From the NCBI GenBank assembly GCA_022825185.1, contig JAJDYK010000183.1, positions 1 to 34,356 on the forward strand: 34,356 nucleotides of DNA. Reading direction: 5' to 3'. The notes under the pieces were generated by a model. That model searched no databases. It was not told the origin of the DNA and saw only the letters and a program-made list of their open reading frames with translations. Numbering within the stretch: the first letter of the stretch is position 1; every line of letters starts with the position of its first letter. This document shows positions 1 through 8,214 of this stretch, piece after piece. This DNA is from Candidatus Latescibacterota bacterium. Lineage in GTDB: Bacteria; Latescibacterota; UBA2968; UBA8231. Position numbers and translations under genes: made by a program.

Positions 1-94
1 GGCCATCCAACAAAGACGAAAGGCCGGTGGCGGTCGTCGCGCCAAAAGAACTCAACAGATAATCGCTATAGAGGTCTAACAGTTTTTTATCCAT
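1..94 (-). CDS. IS transposase, N-terminal fragment (partial)
   Basis: An ATG at 94-92 opens a frame that reads 31 codons to the window edge without a stop. The peptide begins MDKKLLDLYSDYLLSSFG and continues ATTATGLSSLLDG. This matches my recollection of the N-termini of IS4/IS701-like DDE transposases (LYSDYLLSSFG...TTATGLS). The catalytic residues lie outside the window, so the family is an inference. The start lies just inside the terminal repeat at 123-136, the usual arrangement for an IS with one open reading frame. It is shorter than the threshold normally used for calling genes, but its position relative to the inverted repeat supports it. Confidence 0.6.
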   Translation of the reverse strand, partial: MDKKLLDLYSDYLLSSFGATTATGLSSLLDG

Positions 95-136
95 GACAAA
101 CAAGATAAACCAAAGCCTAAAGGCTGCGTAACATCA
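1..136 (-). mobile_element. End of an insertion sequence (partial, continues off the left edge)
   Basis: The right boundary carries a terminal inverted repeat, TGATGTTACGCAGC on the minus strand (123-136). About 29 bases further in, a transposase reading frame opens and runs off the window. The same 14-base terminus bounds a small element at 23083-23259 and recurs as a solo copy at 12381-12393, so it is a repeated mobile end in this genome. Homology of the neighbouring TPR gene stops at about 140, so the IS sits inside that gene. The family is probably IS4/IS701-like, judged only from the transposase N-terminus. Confidence 0.75.
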
Positions 137-1729
137 CTTACCTAAGTTGAGGTGGGCACCCCGTGCCTGTGGGTCAAGCGATATAGCGCGGCGTAGATGA
201 GTTTCTGCTTCCTCGAAACGACCTAGCTTACCGAGAACCAAGCCGAGGTTGGCATGGGCCTTAAAATAATTCGGGCGTTGCTCTACCTCGACGCGGGTCG
301 CTTCGAGGGCTTCCTCATATCGCCCCTGCTTATGCAGGACGTGGCCTAAGTTGAGGTGAGCACCCCGTGCCTGCGGATTGAGCGCGATGATGTGGCGATT
401 AAACGTTTCGTTGTCCCGATAAATGCTGGCCTGACGCCAAGTCAGCAACCCCAACAAAATCAGCACCACCGCCGCACCACCCAGCGCGCCTTTTTGCCAT
501 AAGTCTGACAGGTGGCGAATACCATAAGCTGCCGCACCAATGACGGCGGCCATGACCCCGATACCAGCGAGGTACTGATAGCGGTCGGCGACGAAAGCGT
601 ATTCCATATAGCTGTAGTCAACGAAGCCGAGCGTCGGCGACAGTGTGATCACAAAAAACAACGCCCCGGCCAGCGGCCCGCGACCAAGCTGCGACCGGAA
701 ACACCAGAGAGCCGCCGCTAGGGCAACGGCACCAACCAAATACCCCCAAGCTAGCGGTTCGGCCACGTGAATGTCCCAACGCGGATATATAACGGCTAGG
801 TTCGTCGGCCACAGTAGTTTACCAGCGTAAAACCACAGGGCGCGGGCGGCGATAAGTGTTCGTTCAATTAATGAGAAGTCGAATTCTTTAGGATGTACGG
901 ATCGGTAGGACGACAAGTCGCCTAGCGCGATGACCAGTCCGACCACAAAGAACGGCACTAGCCGCAACAGGTCTGTCGAGGTCACTCGGCCTTGCTTCCA
1001 CCAATGCCAGATCAAAAGCGCAGCTGGCAGCGTAACCGCAATGGACTTGCTCAGCAGCGCCGCCGCATACAACGCCAGAGAACACATATACCGTCGTGGA
1101 TTCGGTCGCTCCACAAAGCGCATCCACGCCAGCGCCGCCGATAGATATAGCAGGCCCGAAAGCACATCCTTGCGCTCAAAAATCCAAGCGACCGACTCCA
1201 CGTGCAAAGGATGCACGGCAAACACTGCGGCTATCACCCACGCACCGGGTACCACCAACCGCCGCAGGAGATGCCACAAAAGCAGCGTATTCGCCAAGTG
1301 CAGCAACACATTGACGATGTGATAGCCCGCCGGGGCAAACCCCCATAGTTTGTGCTCCACCCAGAAGGTCGTATAGGTTATCGGCCAATAGTGACCTTCT
1401 TCTTCAAGCGCACTGGGAGAAAACCAGATTTTCCACAGACCCGATACGTCCCGCACCGGATCGACCTTGACGTATGTGTTGTCGTCCCAGACAAAGCCGC
1501 CCCACAGCATCGCCGGTAAGTAAGAGACGATCACCAGCAAACCAAGCGCGAGAAGGGCTAGCACATTCTGCCGCGAATAGGATGTCGCCGCTGTTAGGGG
1601 TGATGCGGTTGCAACCGTCTGCTGGACTTTTGCGTCGTCACGGGCCGCCTGCCGACGCTCCTGCCGCGTAGGTTTGGACGGGGCCGATGGTTGGCGCTGC
1701 GTCTTATCCATCGGTCTTCTCTTGGCCAT
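134..1729 (-). pseudogene. Polytopic membrane protein with C-terminal TPRs, 3' end cut off by the IS
   Basis: The 531-residue frame has a basic cytoplasmic N-terminus (about residues 1-50) and a multi-spanning membrane region (about 52-440). The first loop carries a WDD motif (GGFVWDD), as in TMTC/GT39-like membrane glycosyltransferases. Two complete TPRs follow (GRYEEAL..., GRFEEAE...) and the start of a third. The coding sequence ends abruptly at HLNLGK, and the TGA stop (134-136) is part of the IS terminal repeat. The paralogue at 1786-3819 continues through several more TPRs, so this copy is truncated. It may still make a stable protein, because the membrane domain is intact. The role is presumably in surface glycan or protein glycosylation, by family and context. 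No clear ribosome-binding site precedes the ATG at 1729. Confidence 0.75.
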
Positions 1730-1785
1730 TTATCCGGTACTACTCGATGGTTTTGGGGCCGCTAACGTGCATCGCAGTGTTGAAG

Positions 1786-3819
1786 TCACTCGACATTTTC
1801 TTTCATCGCTTCCAGCACGGCCTCGCGGTTAGCACGCACGTCTTCTAAGGTCGGGTCCAAGGAGAGCGCTTGGTCGAAGCTTTCCAGCGCCTCGTCGCTT
1901 CTGCCCAAGTAGAAGAGGGCGACGCCTATGTCTCCTAAGGCCCTTGCGTGGCCGGGCTCAATGCTGATGAGGTGTTGCAAGAGTTCTATCGCCTCATCGT
2001 AGCGCTGCTGCTTGAACCGTAGCGTGGCCAGGTGATAGAGGGCCTCCGTATGGTTCGGGTCGAGCGCAATGGCGCGGCGCAGATGGGTTTCCGCTTCCTC
2101 GAAGCGTCCCAACTCATTGAGAGCCGCACCAAGGCCGGAATGTGCCTGTGGGTAGTCTGGGCGGTGTTCGGCAGAGACGCGGTATGCGTCAGCCGCTTCC
2201 GCATACCGACCCTGCCCATACAGGGCATTGCCTAAACGTTGGTATCGGATCTTTGTCTTTGGGTCGAGTGCGATTGCACGACGCATATGTGTCTCCGCTT
2301 CCTCAAAGCGTCCCAGCTTGTTGAGCACCATGCCGAGATTGGAATGAACCTTAGCGTAGTTTGGGCGGTGTTCGGCGGCGACGCGGAACGAGTCGATGGC
2401 TTCCTCATATCGACCCTGCTCATACAGGGCAATGCCTAAATGGCGGTGGACATTCCGCGCCTGCGGATTGAGCGCGATGATGTGGCGATTGAACGTTTCG
2501 TCGTCTCGATAAATGCTCGCCTGCCGCCAAGTCAGCGTCCCCAGCACAACCAGCACAACCGCCGCAAGGCCCAGTGCGCTTTTTTGCCACATGCTTGACA
2601 GGCCACGCACGCCATAAGCAGCCGAGCCAATGACGACGACCATAACCCCAATACCAGCAAGATACTGATGGCGATCGGCGACAAAAGCATACTTCATATA
2701 GGTGTAATCGACAAAGCCCAACACCGGCGATATCGTGACCGCAAAAAACAACGCCCCAGCCAGCGGTCCGCGCCCAAGCTGCGACCGGAAGTGCCATAGG
2801 GCCACCACCAACGCGACAGCAGCAACGAGATACCCCCAAGCCAGCGGATCGGCGATGTGGATGTCCCAACGCGGGTAGATGACGGCCAACTCAGACGGCC
2901 ATAGCAGCTTGCCGGCATAAAACCACAGAGCGTGGGAGGCAATGAGCATCCGTTCCGCTAATGAGTAGTCGAGAGACGCAGTTGACTCAGATCGGTAAAA
3001 CGACAAATCGCCGACGGTGATGACCAACCCTACTGCGAAAAACGGCACCAACCGCCACAGATCAGTCGAGGTCAATCGGCCCTGTTTCCACCAATGATAG
3101 ATCAAAAGAGCCGCTGGCAGCGTAACCACGATGGACTTGCTCAAAAGACCCGCCGCATACAACACCAGTGACCACACATACCAGCGCGAACTCGGCTTTT
3201 CCACAAAGCGCATCCACGCCAGCACCGACGCGAGGTAAAACAGACCTGAAAGCACATCCTTGCGCTCAATGATCCAAGCCACCGACTCCACGTGCAGCGG
3301 ATGTACTGCAAACACTGCGGCCACTACCCACGCGCCGGGCACGGCCAACCGCCGCAAAAGATGCCACACCAGTAGCGTATTCGCTAGGTGCAGCAGCACG
3401 TTGACGATGTGATAGCCCGCTGGGGCAAACCCCCACAACTTGTGTTCCAACCAGAAGGTTGTATAAACCAGCGGCCAGTAGTGATGCTCTTCTTCAAGCG
3501 CACTCGGAGAAAACCAGATTTGCCACAAACCCGATACTTCCCGCACCGGATCGACCTTGATACACAAACTATCGTCCCAGACAAAGCCGCCCCACAGCAT
3601 CGCCGGTAGGTAACTGACGATCACCAGCAAGCCGAGCGCGACAAAGGCTGGCACGTCCTGCCGTGAATAGGAGACCACCGCTGTTAGGGGCGATGCGGTT
3701 ACAACCGTCCGCTTGGCTTTTGAGTCGTCGCGGGCCGCCTGCCTACGCTCCTGCCGCGTGGACTTAGACGAGACTGATCGTTGGTGCGGCGTCTTTTCTG
3801 TCGGTCTTCTTTTAGCCAT
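1786..3819 (-). CDS. Polytopic membrane protein with C-terminal TPR array (TMTC/GT39-like), full length
   Basis: This 677-residue protein has a basic N-terminus, about ten membrane segments (residues about 55-440) with GGFVWDD in the first non-cytoplasmic loop, and six or so TPRs from about 450 to the C-terminus. The TPRs show repeated GRFEEAE-THLRRAIALDP signatures. It is a close tandem paralogue of the truncated gene downstream, sharing long near-identical stretches in the membrane domain. The membrane fold resembles polyprenyl-phosphate-sugar-using glycosyltransferases of the TMTC type, and the TPRs probably bind acceptor or partner proteins. Both statements are family inference. Neighbours are a GT22 mannosyltransferase and a GtrA protein on the same strand. 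The ATG at 3819 has no obvious Shine-Dalgarno sequence. Confidence 0.85.
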   Translation of the reverse strand: MAKRRPTEKTPHQRSVSSKSTRQERRQAARDDSKAKRTVVTASPLTAVVSYSRQDVPAFVALGLLVIVSYLPAMLWGGFVWDDSLCIKVDPVREVSGLWQIWFSPSALEEEHHYWPLVYTTFWLEHKLWGFAPAGYHIVNVLLHLANTLLVWHLLRRLAVPGAWVVAAVFAVHPLHVESVAWIIERKDVLSGLFYLASVLAWMRFVEKPSSRWYVWSLVLYAAGLLSKSIVVTLPAALLIYHWWKQGRLTSTDLWRLVPFFAVGLVITVGDLSFYRSESTASLDYSLAERMLIASHALWFYAGKLLWPSELAVIYPRWDIHIADPLAWGYLVAAVALVVALWHFRSQLGRGPLAGALFFAVTISPVLGFVDYTYMKYAFVADRHQYLAGIGVMVVVIGSAAYGVRGLSSMWQKSALGLAAVVLVVLGTLTWRQASIYRDDETFNRHIIALNPQARNVHRHLGIALYEQGRYEEAIDSFRVAAEHRPNYAKVHSNLGMVLNKLGRFEEAETHMRRAIALDPKTKIRYQRLGNALYGQGRYAEAADAYRVSAEHRPDYPQAHSGLGAALNELGRFEEAETHLRRAIALDPNHTEALYHLATLRFKQQRYDEAIELLQHLISIEPGHARALGDIGVALFYLGRSDEALESFDQALSLDPTLEDVRANREAVLEAMKENVE

Positions 3820-3851
3820 TTAACAATTCGGAGATTCTGTGCTTTTTGTAC

Positions 3852-5567
3852 CTACTGCTCTCTTAAATCCATCGCTTCGTCGGCAAAGCGGATACCCGCA
3901 TTGGGCAGCGGAGCGGGCGCGTCGGGGTAGAGTTTGCGCATCAACTTAGTGAAAGTACCGCCGGTGATCGTCGGAGCATAATCCACCCATTGGCGGACAG
4001 CCGGCCCGTCCGCATCTCGTCGCAGAATGCGGATGGGGCCGAATGTCTTTTCCACTGAGTAGCCAGGACCGGAAGTGGCCGGATCTGCCGACACAATGTG
4101 GCTGACCGAGGCTGCAATCGCTTCTACCTCTGTCTTTTCTTGGTCCGCGAATATGAGCCGTCTTGTATTAGCATCGTAGAACGGTATCGCGCGGTGTAGA
4201 TAATAATAACCGGGAAGGTTGAAATAGGGGCGGTCCACCTGCCACACAGCAGAAACTCCAGGCGCGCTGGCAAGATAGCGGTAAGTGGCGAAGATCGGAT
4301 CCTGATTGCGCAGAAAGCCGACGATGCCGGTCTCCCTTGAATAAGCCTTATACACTCTGTCTTGATACGGCAGCGCGTTCAGGATGCCGGCTAGGGAAAT
4401 CGCTGCGAAGGATGCAGCCAGCACGAGGGAAGTCGGCCCCAACAACATGCGCGACCTGCCTTGGCTAGCGCGTGACGCGAACCACACCACAAAATCTGCG
4501 CTAATCAGCAGCCAGAGCGGAATGACGACGAAGATAAAGCGATACTCCTTGTGCGACTGTGTCGAGTGGATCAGGAGCGTCAGGGCGATAAGCGTCACTA
4601 GGAACCCGTAGCGTCGGAGGTCGGGCAAAGCCAAAACGCACAGGGCCACCAGCCCCATATTGGCGATCAGGAGCCAATAGAGGAATTGCCATGCCGGGCT
4701 TTCACCGGCGCGCAAGTCGCCGAGAGCGAGATTGACGCGGATGTTGACGACGTAGGAGTGGAACAGCCCACCATCCCACGTAATCGCGTCGAATACGCCG
4801 ACAGCCACAAAAACCGTGGCCGCGGCCAGCGCAAGCTGCATCTTCTTCTCGGTACGCAAAAAGAACAAGCCGAGGACCACCAAAGCCAACGGGGCATACT
4901 GCACCCGAATCGCCGCCACTAGCACCGCCAGCACCGCCACCGTCAAGACCAACCGCAGTCTGTCCGACGCAGGCCGCACACAGAGCGCGAGCAAGGCCAC
5001 CAGCAAAGCCGTGGCGACAAACTCGGTCATCGGCTTGTGGGCAAAACTAACCAGTTCGTACCAGAAAGCACCCATCAGCAAAGCGACCCGCGCCGCCGTT
5101 TCACCAAAGTGCCAGCGGGCAAAAAAGTACATGCTCGCTGGGATGAGCAGGGAGATCGCGCAAAACACGAGCTTGACGCCGCCGACGTACCAAGCAGGCT
5201 GACCGAGGCCGACGAGGTCGAACAACTTCAAGACGCCAGCAACTAACCCAGGCACTAGCCACGAACGCGCGCCGTAGAAATACTCCCAATAGGTTACGCC
5301 GTTGCCGAAGACTAGACGGTGCGCCGGCTCCAGGTACTGCATGATTTCGTCGGGGTGCAAAACGAAGTCGCCGGACAGGGCAACAGCCGCCCGTGCGACA
5401 AAGGCCAACGCGAGCACCGGCAGCAAAAATTTCCAAGGCCGCTCGTCCGGAGGAGCCGGATGTAGCAGGAGGTCGGACATCGAGCGCAGGCGCACGGACC
5501 AAGGCAGCGCCTGCTGGCGCTTCTCCCGGCGTGCGGCTGCGCCGCGACCATGCTTACGCTTGGACAA
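3852..5567 (-). CDS. Alg9/PIG-B-like (GT22) membrane mannosyltransferase
   Basis: The 571-residue integral membrane protein has the GT22 hallmark in its first large loop: HPDEIMQYLEPAHRLVFG, followed by YWEYFYGARSWLVPG. It also has the later QSHKEYRFIF motif that GT22 enzymes use near the active site. The acidic pair in HPDE is the expected catalytic or metal site. These enzymes transfer mannose or a related sugar from a polyprenyl-phosphate donor on the outer face of the membrane; the substrate here is unknown. A long basic N-terminus precedes the first membrane helix. The start is TTG at 5567, chosen because AGGAG lies 9-13 bases upstream. The downstream GtrA homologue and TPR membrane proteins suggest a surface-glycan or lipid-linked sugar operon. 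Confidence 0.85.
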   Translation of the reverse strand: MSKRKHGRGAAARREKRQQALPWSVRLRSMSDLLLHPAPPDERPWKFLLPVLALAFVARAAVALSGDFVLHPDEIMQYLEPAHRLVFGNGVTYWEYFYGARSWLVPGLVAGVLKLFDLVGLGQPAWYVGGVKLVFCAISLLIPASMYFFARWHFGETAARVALLMGAFWYELVSFAHKPMTEFVATALLVALLALCVRPASDRLRLVLTVAVLAVLVAAIRVQYAPLALVVLGLFFLRTEKKMQLALAAATVFVAVGVFDAITWDGGLFHSYVVNIRVNLALGDLRAGESPAWQFLYWLLIANMGLVALCVLALPDLRRYGFLVTLIALTLLIHSTQSHKEYRFIFVVIPLWLLISADFVVWFASRASQGRSRMLLGPTSLVLAASFAAISLAGILNALPYQDRVYKAYSRETGIVGFLRNQDPIFATYRYLASAPGVSAVWQVDRPYFNLPGYYYLHRAIPFYDANTRRLIFADQEKTEVEAIAASVSHIVSADPATSGPGYSVEKTFGPIRILRRDADGPAVRQWVDYAPTITGGTFTKLMRKLYPDAPAPLPNAGIRFADEAMDLREQ

Positions 5568-5609
5568 AAACTATCTCCTAGGTGTGCTTATTAATGAAAT
5601 CAAAGTCAG

Positions 5610-6017
5610 TCAACGCTCTTCCTCCCGAAACGTCCAGTACGAGTTGAGGACGTAGTTGACCAACGTCCCCGGCGCGATCCCACATCCTTGCAGCCACACC
5701 GGATTAACTTGCGGCAACAATTCCGACAGCACGACAAACGTCGAATAGCTCACCCCAAGGGCCAGCAGCGACACGATGTGAAACCGCAAGCCCCGGATCC
5801 GCTTGCGGCTGCTCAGGTCGCGGTCGGCAAAAGTCCAATAGTTGTTGATGAAAAAGTTCGAAAAGACCGAGATTTCTATCGCAATGGGCGAGGCCAGATA
5901 CTTGTGGACGCCGAGTTCGAGCAGGATATGGAACGAACCTAAATTGACCACCACCCCACTGAGGCCAGTCAGGCAAAATTTTACAAAGGTGCGAGGCGTG
6001 CCAAACGCAGCGACCAT
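5610..6017 (-). CDS. GtrA family membrane protein
   Basis: The 135-residue protein has four predicted membrane segments. It shows the GtrA pattern: an FVKFCLTGLSGVVVNLGSF start, a central NNYWTFADR and a C-terminal NSYWTFREE. The duplicated N-YWTF motif is diagnostic. GtrA proteins are thought to flip polyprenyl-phosphate-linked sugars or support that step. Lying 42 bases before the GT22 gene on the same strand, it probably supplies the lipid-linked donor on the outer leaflet. The ATG at 6017 is 19 bases after the stop of the preceding isomerase-like gene, so the block is probably co-transcribed. Confidence 0.88.
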   Translation of the reverse strand: MVAAFGTPRTFVKFCLTGLSGVVVNLGSFHILLELGVHKYLASPIAIEISVFSNFFINNYWTFADRDLSSRKRIRGLRFHIVSLLALGVSYSTFVVLSELLPQVNPVWLQGCGIAPGTLVNYVLNSYWTFREEER

Positions 6018-6036
6018 TTTGCGCGGGCCTCGCTTT

Positions 6037-6876
6037 TTACGCTGCGTCGTATTCGGCCATCAAGCCGCGCAAGTAGCGCACGGCCTTGGGTATGGCGGTT
6101 GCCTCTGCTTCCACGTCCTGCCCTTCGTACACCACCGACAGCCAACCATTGTAGTTGACGCCCTTCAAAATCTCGAAGATGCGCGGATAGTTGAGCCACT
6201 CTTCAACGCCGCTTTCGATGCGATAGATCTTGCAGCGGACGTGGACGGCCAACGGCGCGGTTTCCTCAATGCTGCCGTAAAAGTTAAGGGCCGGATCTTC
6301 GTGCCCGCGCTGGCCCGAGGCCCCAGGCGAGCCGACGTACTGACCCGTGTCGAGGATGTGCAAGAAATAGGGATTATCGACGCCCTCGATAATGCGGCGC
6401 ACATCTTTGCCCGTGCGCGTGACGCAGCCGTGATTGTGATTGTGCAAGCCAACCACCACGCCCTTTTCCTCGCCGTGGGCCGCCACTTCCTCTAGGCAAG
6501 GCATCATCCGCGCCCACACGTCTTCCTCGCTATCGCCTTCGGGAATCCACGCGGCAAAAACCCGCACCAGCGGAATGCCCATGAAAGCGGCCACGTCGAT
6601 CCACTCCTTGGCGGTGGAGACCTCTGTGGCTAGTTCCTCTTGCGGCTTGCCAAAGTTGGAACTGACGCCGATATAGGAGAGCGCGATCCCGCGTCGGAAC
6701 GCCTGCATGCGAATGCTGCGCAGATACGCCGGGTCGAGCGAGGCAAAGGCGCGCGTGTGGATGTCGATGCCGTCGAGACCGAGCTGGTAGGCGCGTTCAA
6801 TAAACTGCTCCAAGTCGAGCTTGTTCGCGGCAAATTCGTCTTTATAGCTGAGGGACATGCAGCCTAGTTTGAGCAT
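6037..6876 (-). CDS. Sugar phosphate isomerase/epimerase family TIM-barrel protein
   Basis: The 279-residue protein fits the xylose-isomerase-like TIM barrel (AP endonuclease 2 superfamily). It starts MLKLGCMSLSYKDEF and has LGLDGIDIHTRAF in the second strand, GLHNHNHG carrying metal-binding His, FLHILDTGQYVG, and a C-terminal GWLSVVYEG with the last acidic ligand. The length is normal. The substrate cannot be read from sequence; relatives include inosose, hydroxypyruvate and 3-keto-sugar isomerases. AAAGGAGA lies about 9 bases before the ATG at 6876, which settles the start. It is divergent from the PLP enzyme at 7026 and leads the minus-strand block. Confidence 0.82.
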   Translation of the reverse strand: MLKLGCMSLSYKDEFAANKLDLEQFIERAYQLGLDGIDIHTRAFASLDPAYLRSIRMQAFRRGIALSYIGVSSNFGKPQEELATEVSTAKEWIDVAAFMGIPLVRVFAAWIPEGDSEEDVWARMMPCLEEVAAHGEEKGVVVGLHNHNHGCVTRTGKDVRRIIEGVDNPYFLHILDTGQYVGSPGASGQRGHEDPALNFYGSIEETAPLAVHVRCKIYRIESGVEEWLNYPRIFEILKGVNYNGWLSVVYEGQDVEAEATAIPKAVRYLRGLMAEYDAA

Positions 6877-6901
6877 TCGAGGTCTCCTTTAGAGTGGAAT
6901 G

Positions 6902-6932
6902 GGCGCAATCTGCACTTCGCACGTATTGCGCC
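6902..6932. promoter_or_regulatory. Inverted repeat in a divergent promoter region (operator candidate)
   Basis: The arms GGCGCAAT (6902-6909) and ATTGCGCC (6925-6932) are perfect complements separated by 15 bases. They lie between the divergent isomerase-like and PLP-enzyme genes, about 25 bases upstream of the isomerase start codon. The position suits an operator or a 5'-UTR hairpin. No bound protein can be named. Confidence 0.35.
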
Positions 6933-6965
6933 AAAAAAATAACGAACTACGGGGCGGCGGCCAAT

Positions 6966-6994
6966 TTGTCCATCGCCAAGGCTTGTGCTATCTT
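6966..6994 (+). promoter_or_regulatory. Candidate sigma-70 promoter for the PLP enzyme
   Basis: TTGTCC (6966-6971), a 17-base spacer, then TATCTT (6989-6994). The predicted transcription start near 7001 lies just ahead of the GTG at 7026. This favours that start over the upstream ATG at 6894. Confidence 0.4.
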
Positions 6995-7025
6995 CCGCGC
7001 TTTACCTCAAACGGGAAGCAACGCT

Positions 7026-8129
7026 GTGATCGAAGTAGGAGCATACAAAGTCGCTGAGCCGGACGGCATTGAGACGCCAGCCATGCTGGTCTTTGCCGAC
7101 CAACTCGACCACAACATAAAAACAGTCGGCGAACTAGCCGGCGGCAGCGAGCATCTGTTCGTCCACGTCAAGACCCACAAGTCCATTGACGTAACGCGCA
7201 AACAGCTCGCGTCCGGCGTCGCCGGGTTCAAATGCGCCACGCTCAAGGAGCTGGAAATGGCCCTCGACGCCGGTGCGCAGGAAGCCATTCTGTCCTATCC
7301 GCTGGTGCAAAAAAGCAAGGTTCTGCGCTTTGCCGCGTTGGCTCAACGGGATGCAACTATCAGCGCGATTGCCAGCGCCCCCGCGCACGTACAGGTCTTG
7401 GGCGATGTGGCGCAAGAGCGGCAGCAAACGCTGCGGGTGATGATCGACCTCAACGTAGGCATGTTCCGCACCGGCGTCCCCTTGGACGCGGCCATCGACC
7501 TCTACCGCCAAGTCGCGCAACACCCCCACCTGTCGCCGGGCGGGCTGCACTTGTACGACGGGCACGAGACTATCTCCGAGCCTAAGGCGCGTCAAGCAGC
7601 GGCCGAGCAGCACATCTGCGATGCCCAACGCCTAAAAGCAGCCCTCGAAGGCGAGGGCTTGGCCGTGCCCCGGGTCGTCGGGGGCGGTTCCTTCTCCTCT
7701 TTGTACTACGCCCGCACTGAGGGAATGTACGGCTCCCCAGGCACCTGCGTGTACTGGGATGCCGGGTACGGCAGCAAAATGGCCGAGTTACCCTTCAAAT
7801 GGGCGGCTCTCGTCCTGACGCAAGTGATCGATCGCTATCCCGATCATCAGACAATTACCACGGACTTGGGCACCAAGGCTATCAGCGACGATGGCCCCTT
7901 AGCGACTCGGGCCAAGCTCTTGCAGAACCCAGCGGCCGAGCTGACCAGACAGAACGAAGAACACGGCGTCTTCTCCTGGTCCGGTCCGCAACCCGAAGTC
8001 GGCGACTACCTACTCGCCGTGCCTTGGCACGTGTGTCCGACGACGATTCGCTATCCGGGCGCCCACGTCATCGACAGTCAGGGGCAGGTCGCCGATTACT
8101 ACCTGCACTCGGCTCGCGACCGGGACTGA
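7026..8129 (+). CDS. DSD1/D-threonine aldolase-like PLP enzyme (alanine racemase-fold)
   Basis: From GTG 7026 the protein is 367 residues, normal for the family. The PLP lysine lies in FVHVKTHKS, near the N-terminus as in alanine-racemase-fold enzymes. YDGHETI and GGGSFSSLYY follow along the barrel. The C-terminal beta domain has PWHVCPTT, whose H-x-C pair is the metal site of D-threonine aldolase and D-serine dehydratase relatives. The likely reaction is cleavage or dehydration of a beta-hydroxy D-amino acid, with the exact substrate open. The frame extends back to ATG 6894, but that start falls beside the divergent gene's ribosome-binding site and upstream of the likely promoter. GGAAG precedes the GTG by about 9 bases. 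Confidence 0.8.
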   Translation: MIEVGAYKVAEPDGIETPAMLVFADQLDHNIKTVGELAGGSEHLFVHVKTHKSIDVTRKQLASGVAGFKCATLKELEMALDAGAQEAILSYPLVQKSKVLRFAALAQRDATISAIASAPAHVQVLGDVAQERQQTLRVMIDLNVGMFRTGVPLDAAIDLYRQVAQHPHLSPGGLHLYDGHETISEPKARQAAAEQHICDAQRLKAALEGEGLAVPRVVGGGSFSSLYYARTEGMYGSPGTCVYWDAGYGSKMAELPFKWAALVLTQVIDRYPDHQTITTDLGTKAISDDGPLATRAKLLQNPAAELTRQNEEHGVFSWSGPQPEVGDYLLAVPWHVCPTTIRYPGAHVIDSQGQVADYYLHSARDRD

Positions 8130-8214
8130 TGAGATAATCCGCAGATGGACGCAGAATTTTAGGGCTGCTATAGGATGACCAACGCGATTATTGGCCGAGC
8201 TTGGGTTCGCTGCT

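Noticed and set aside
141..384. Direct repeats (CCTAAGTTGAGGTG-type, 204 bases apart) in the truncated TPR gene
   Set aside because: They are the DNA of successive TPR units within the coding sequence, not a separate repeat element.
6894..7025. 44-residue N-terminal extension of the DSD1-like enzyme
   Set aside because: It starts 18 bases from the divergent gene's start codon, upstream of the likely promoter, and is not part of the family fold.
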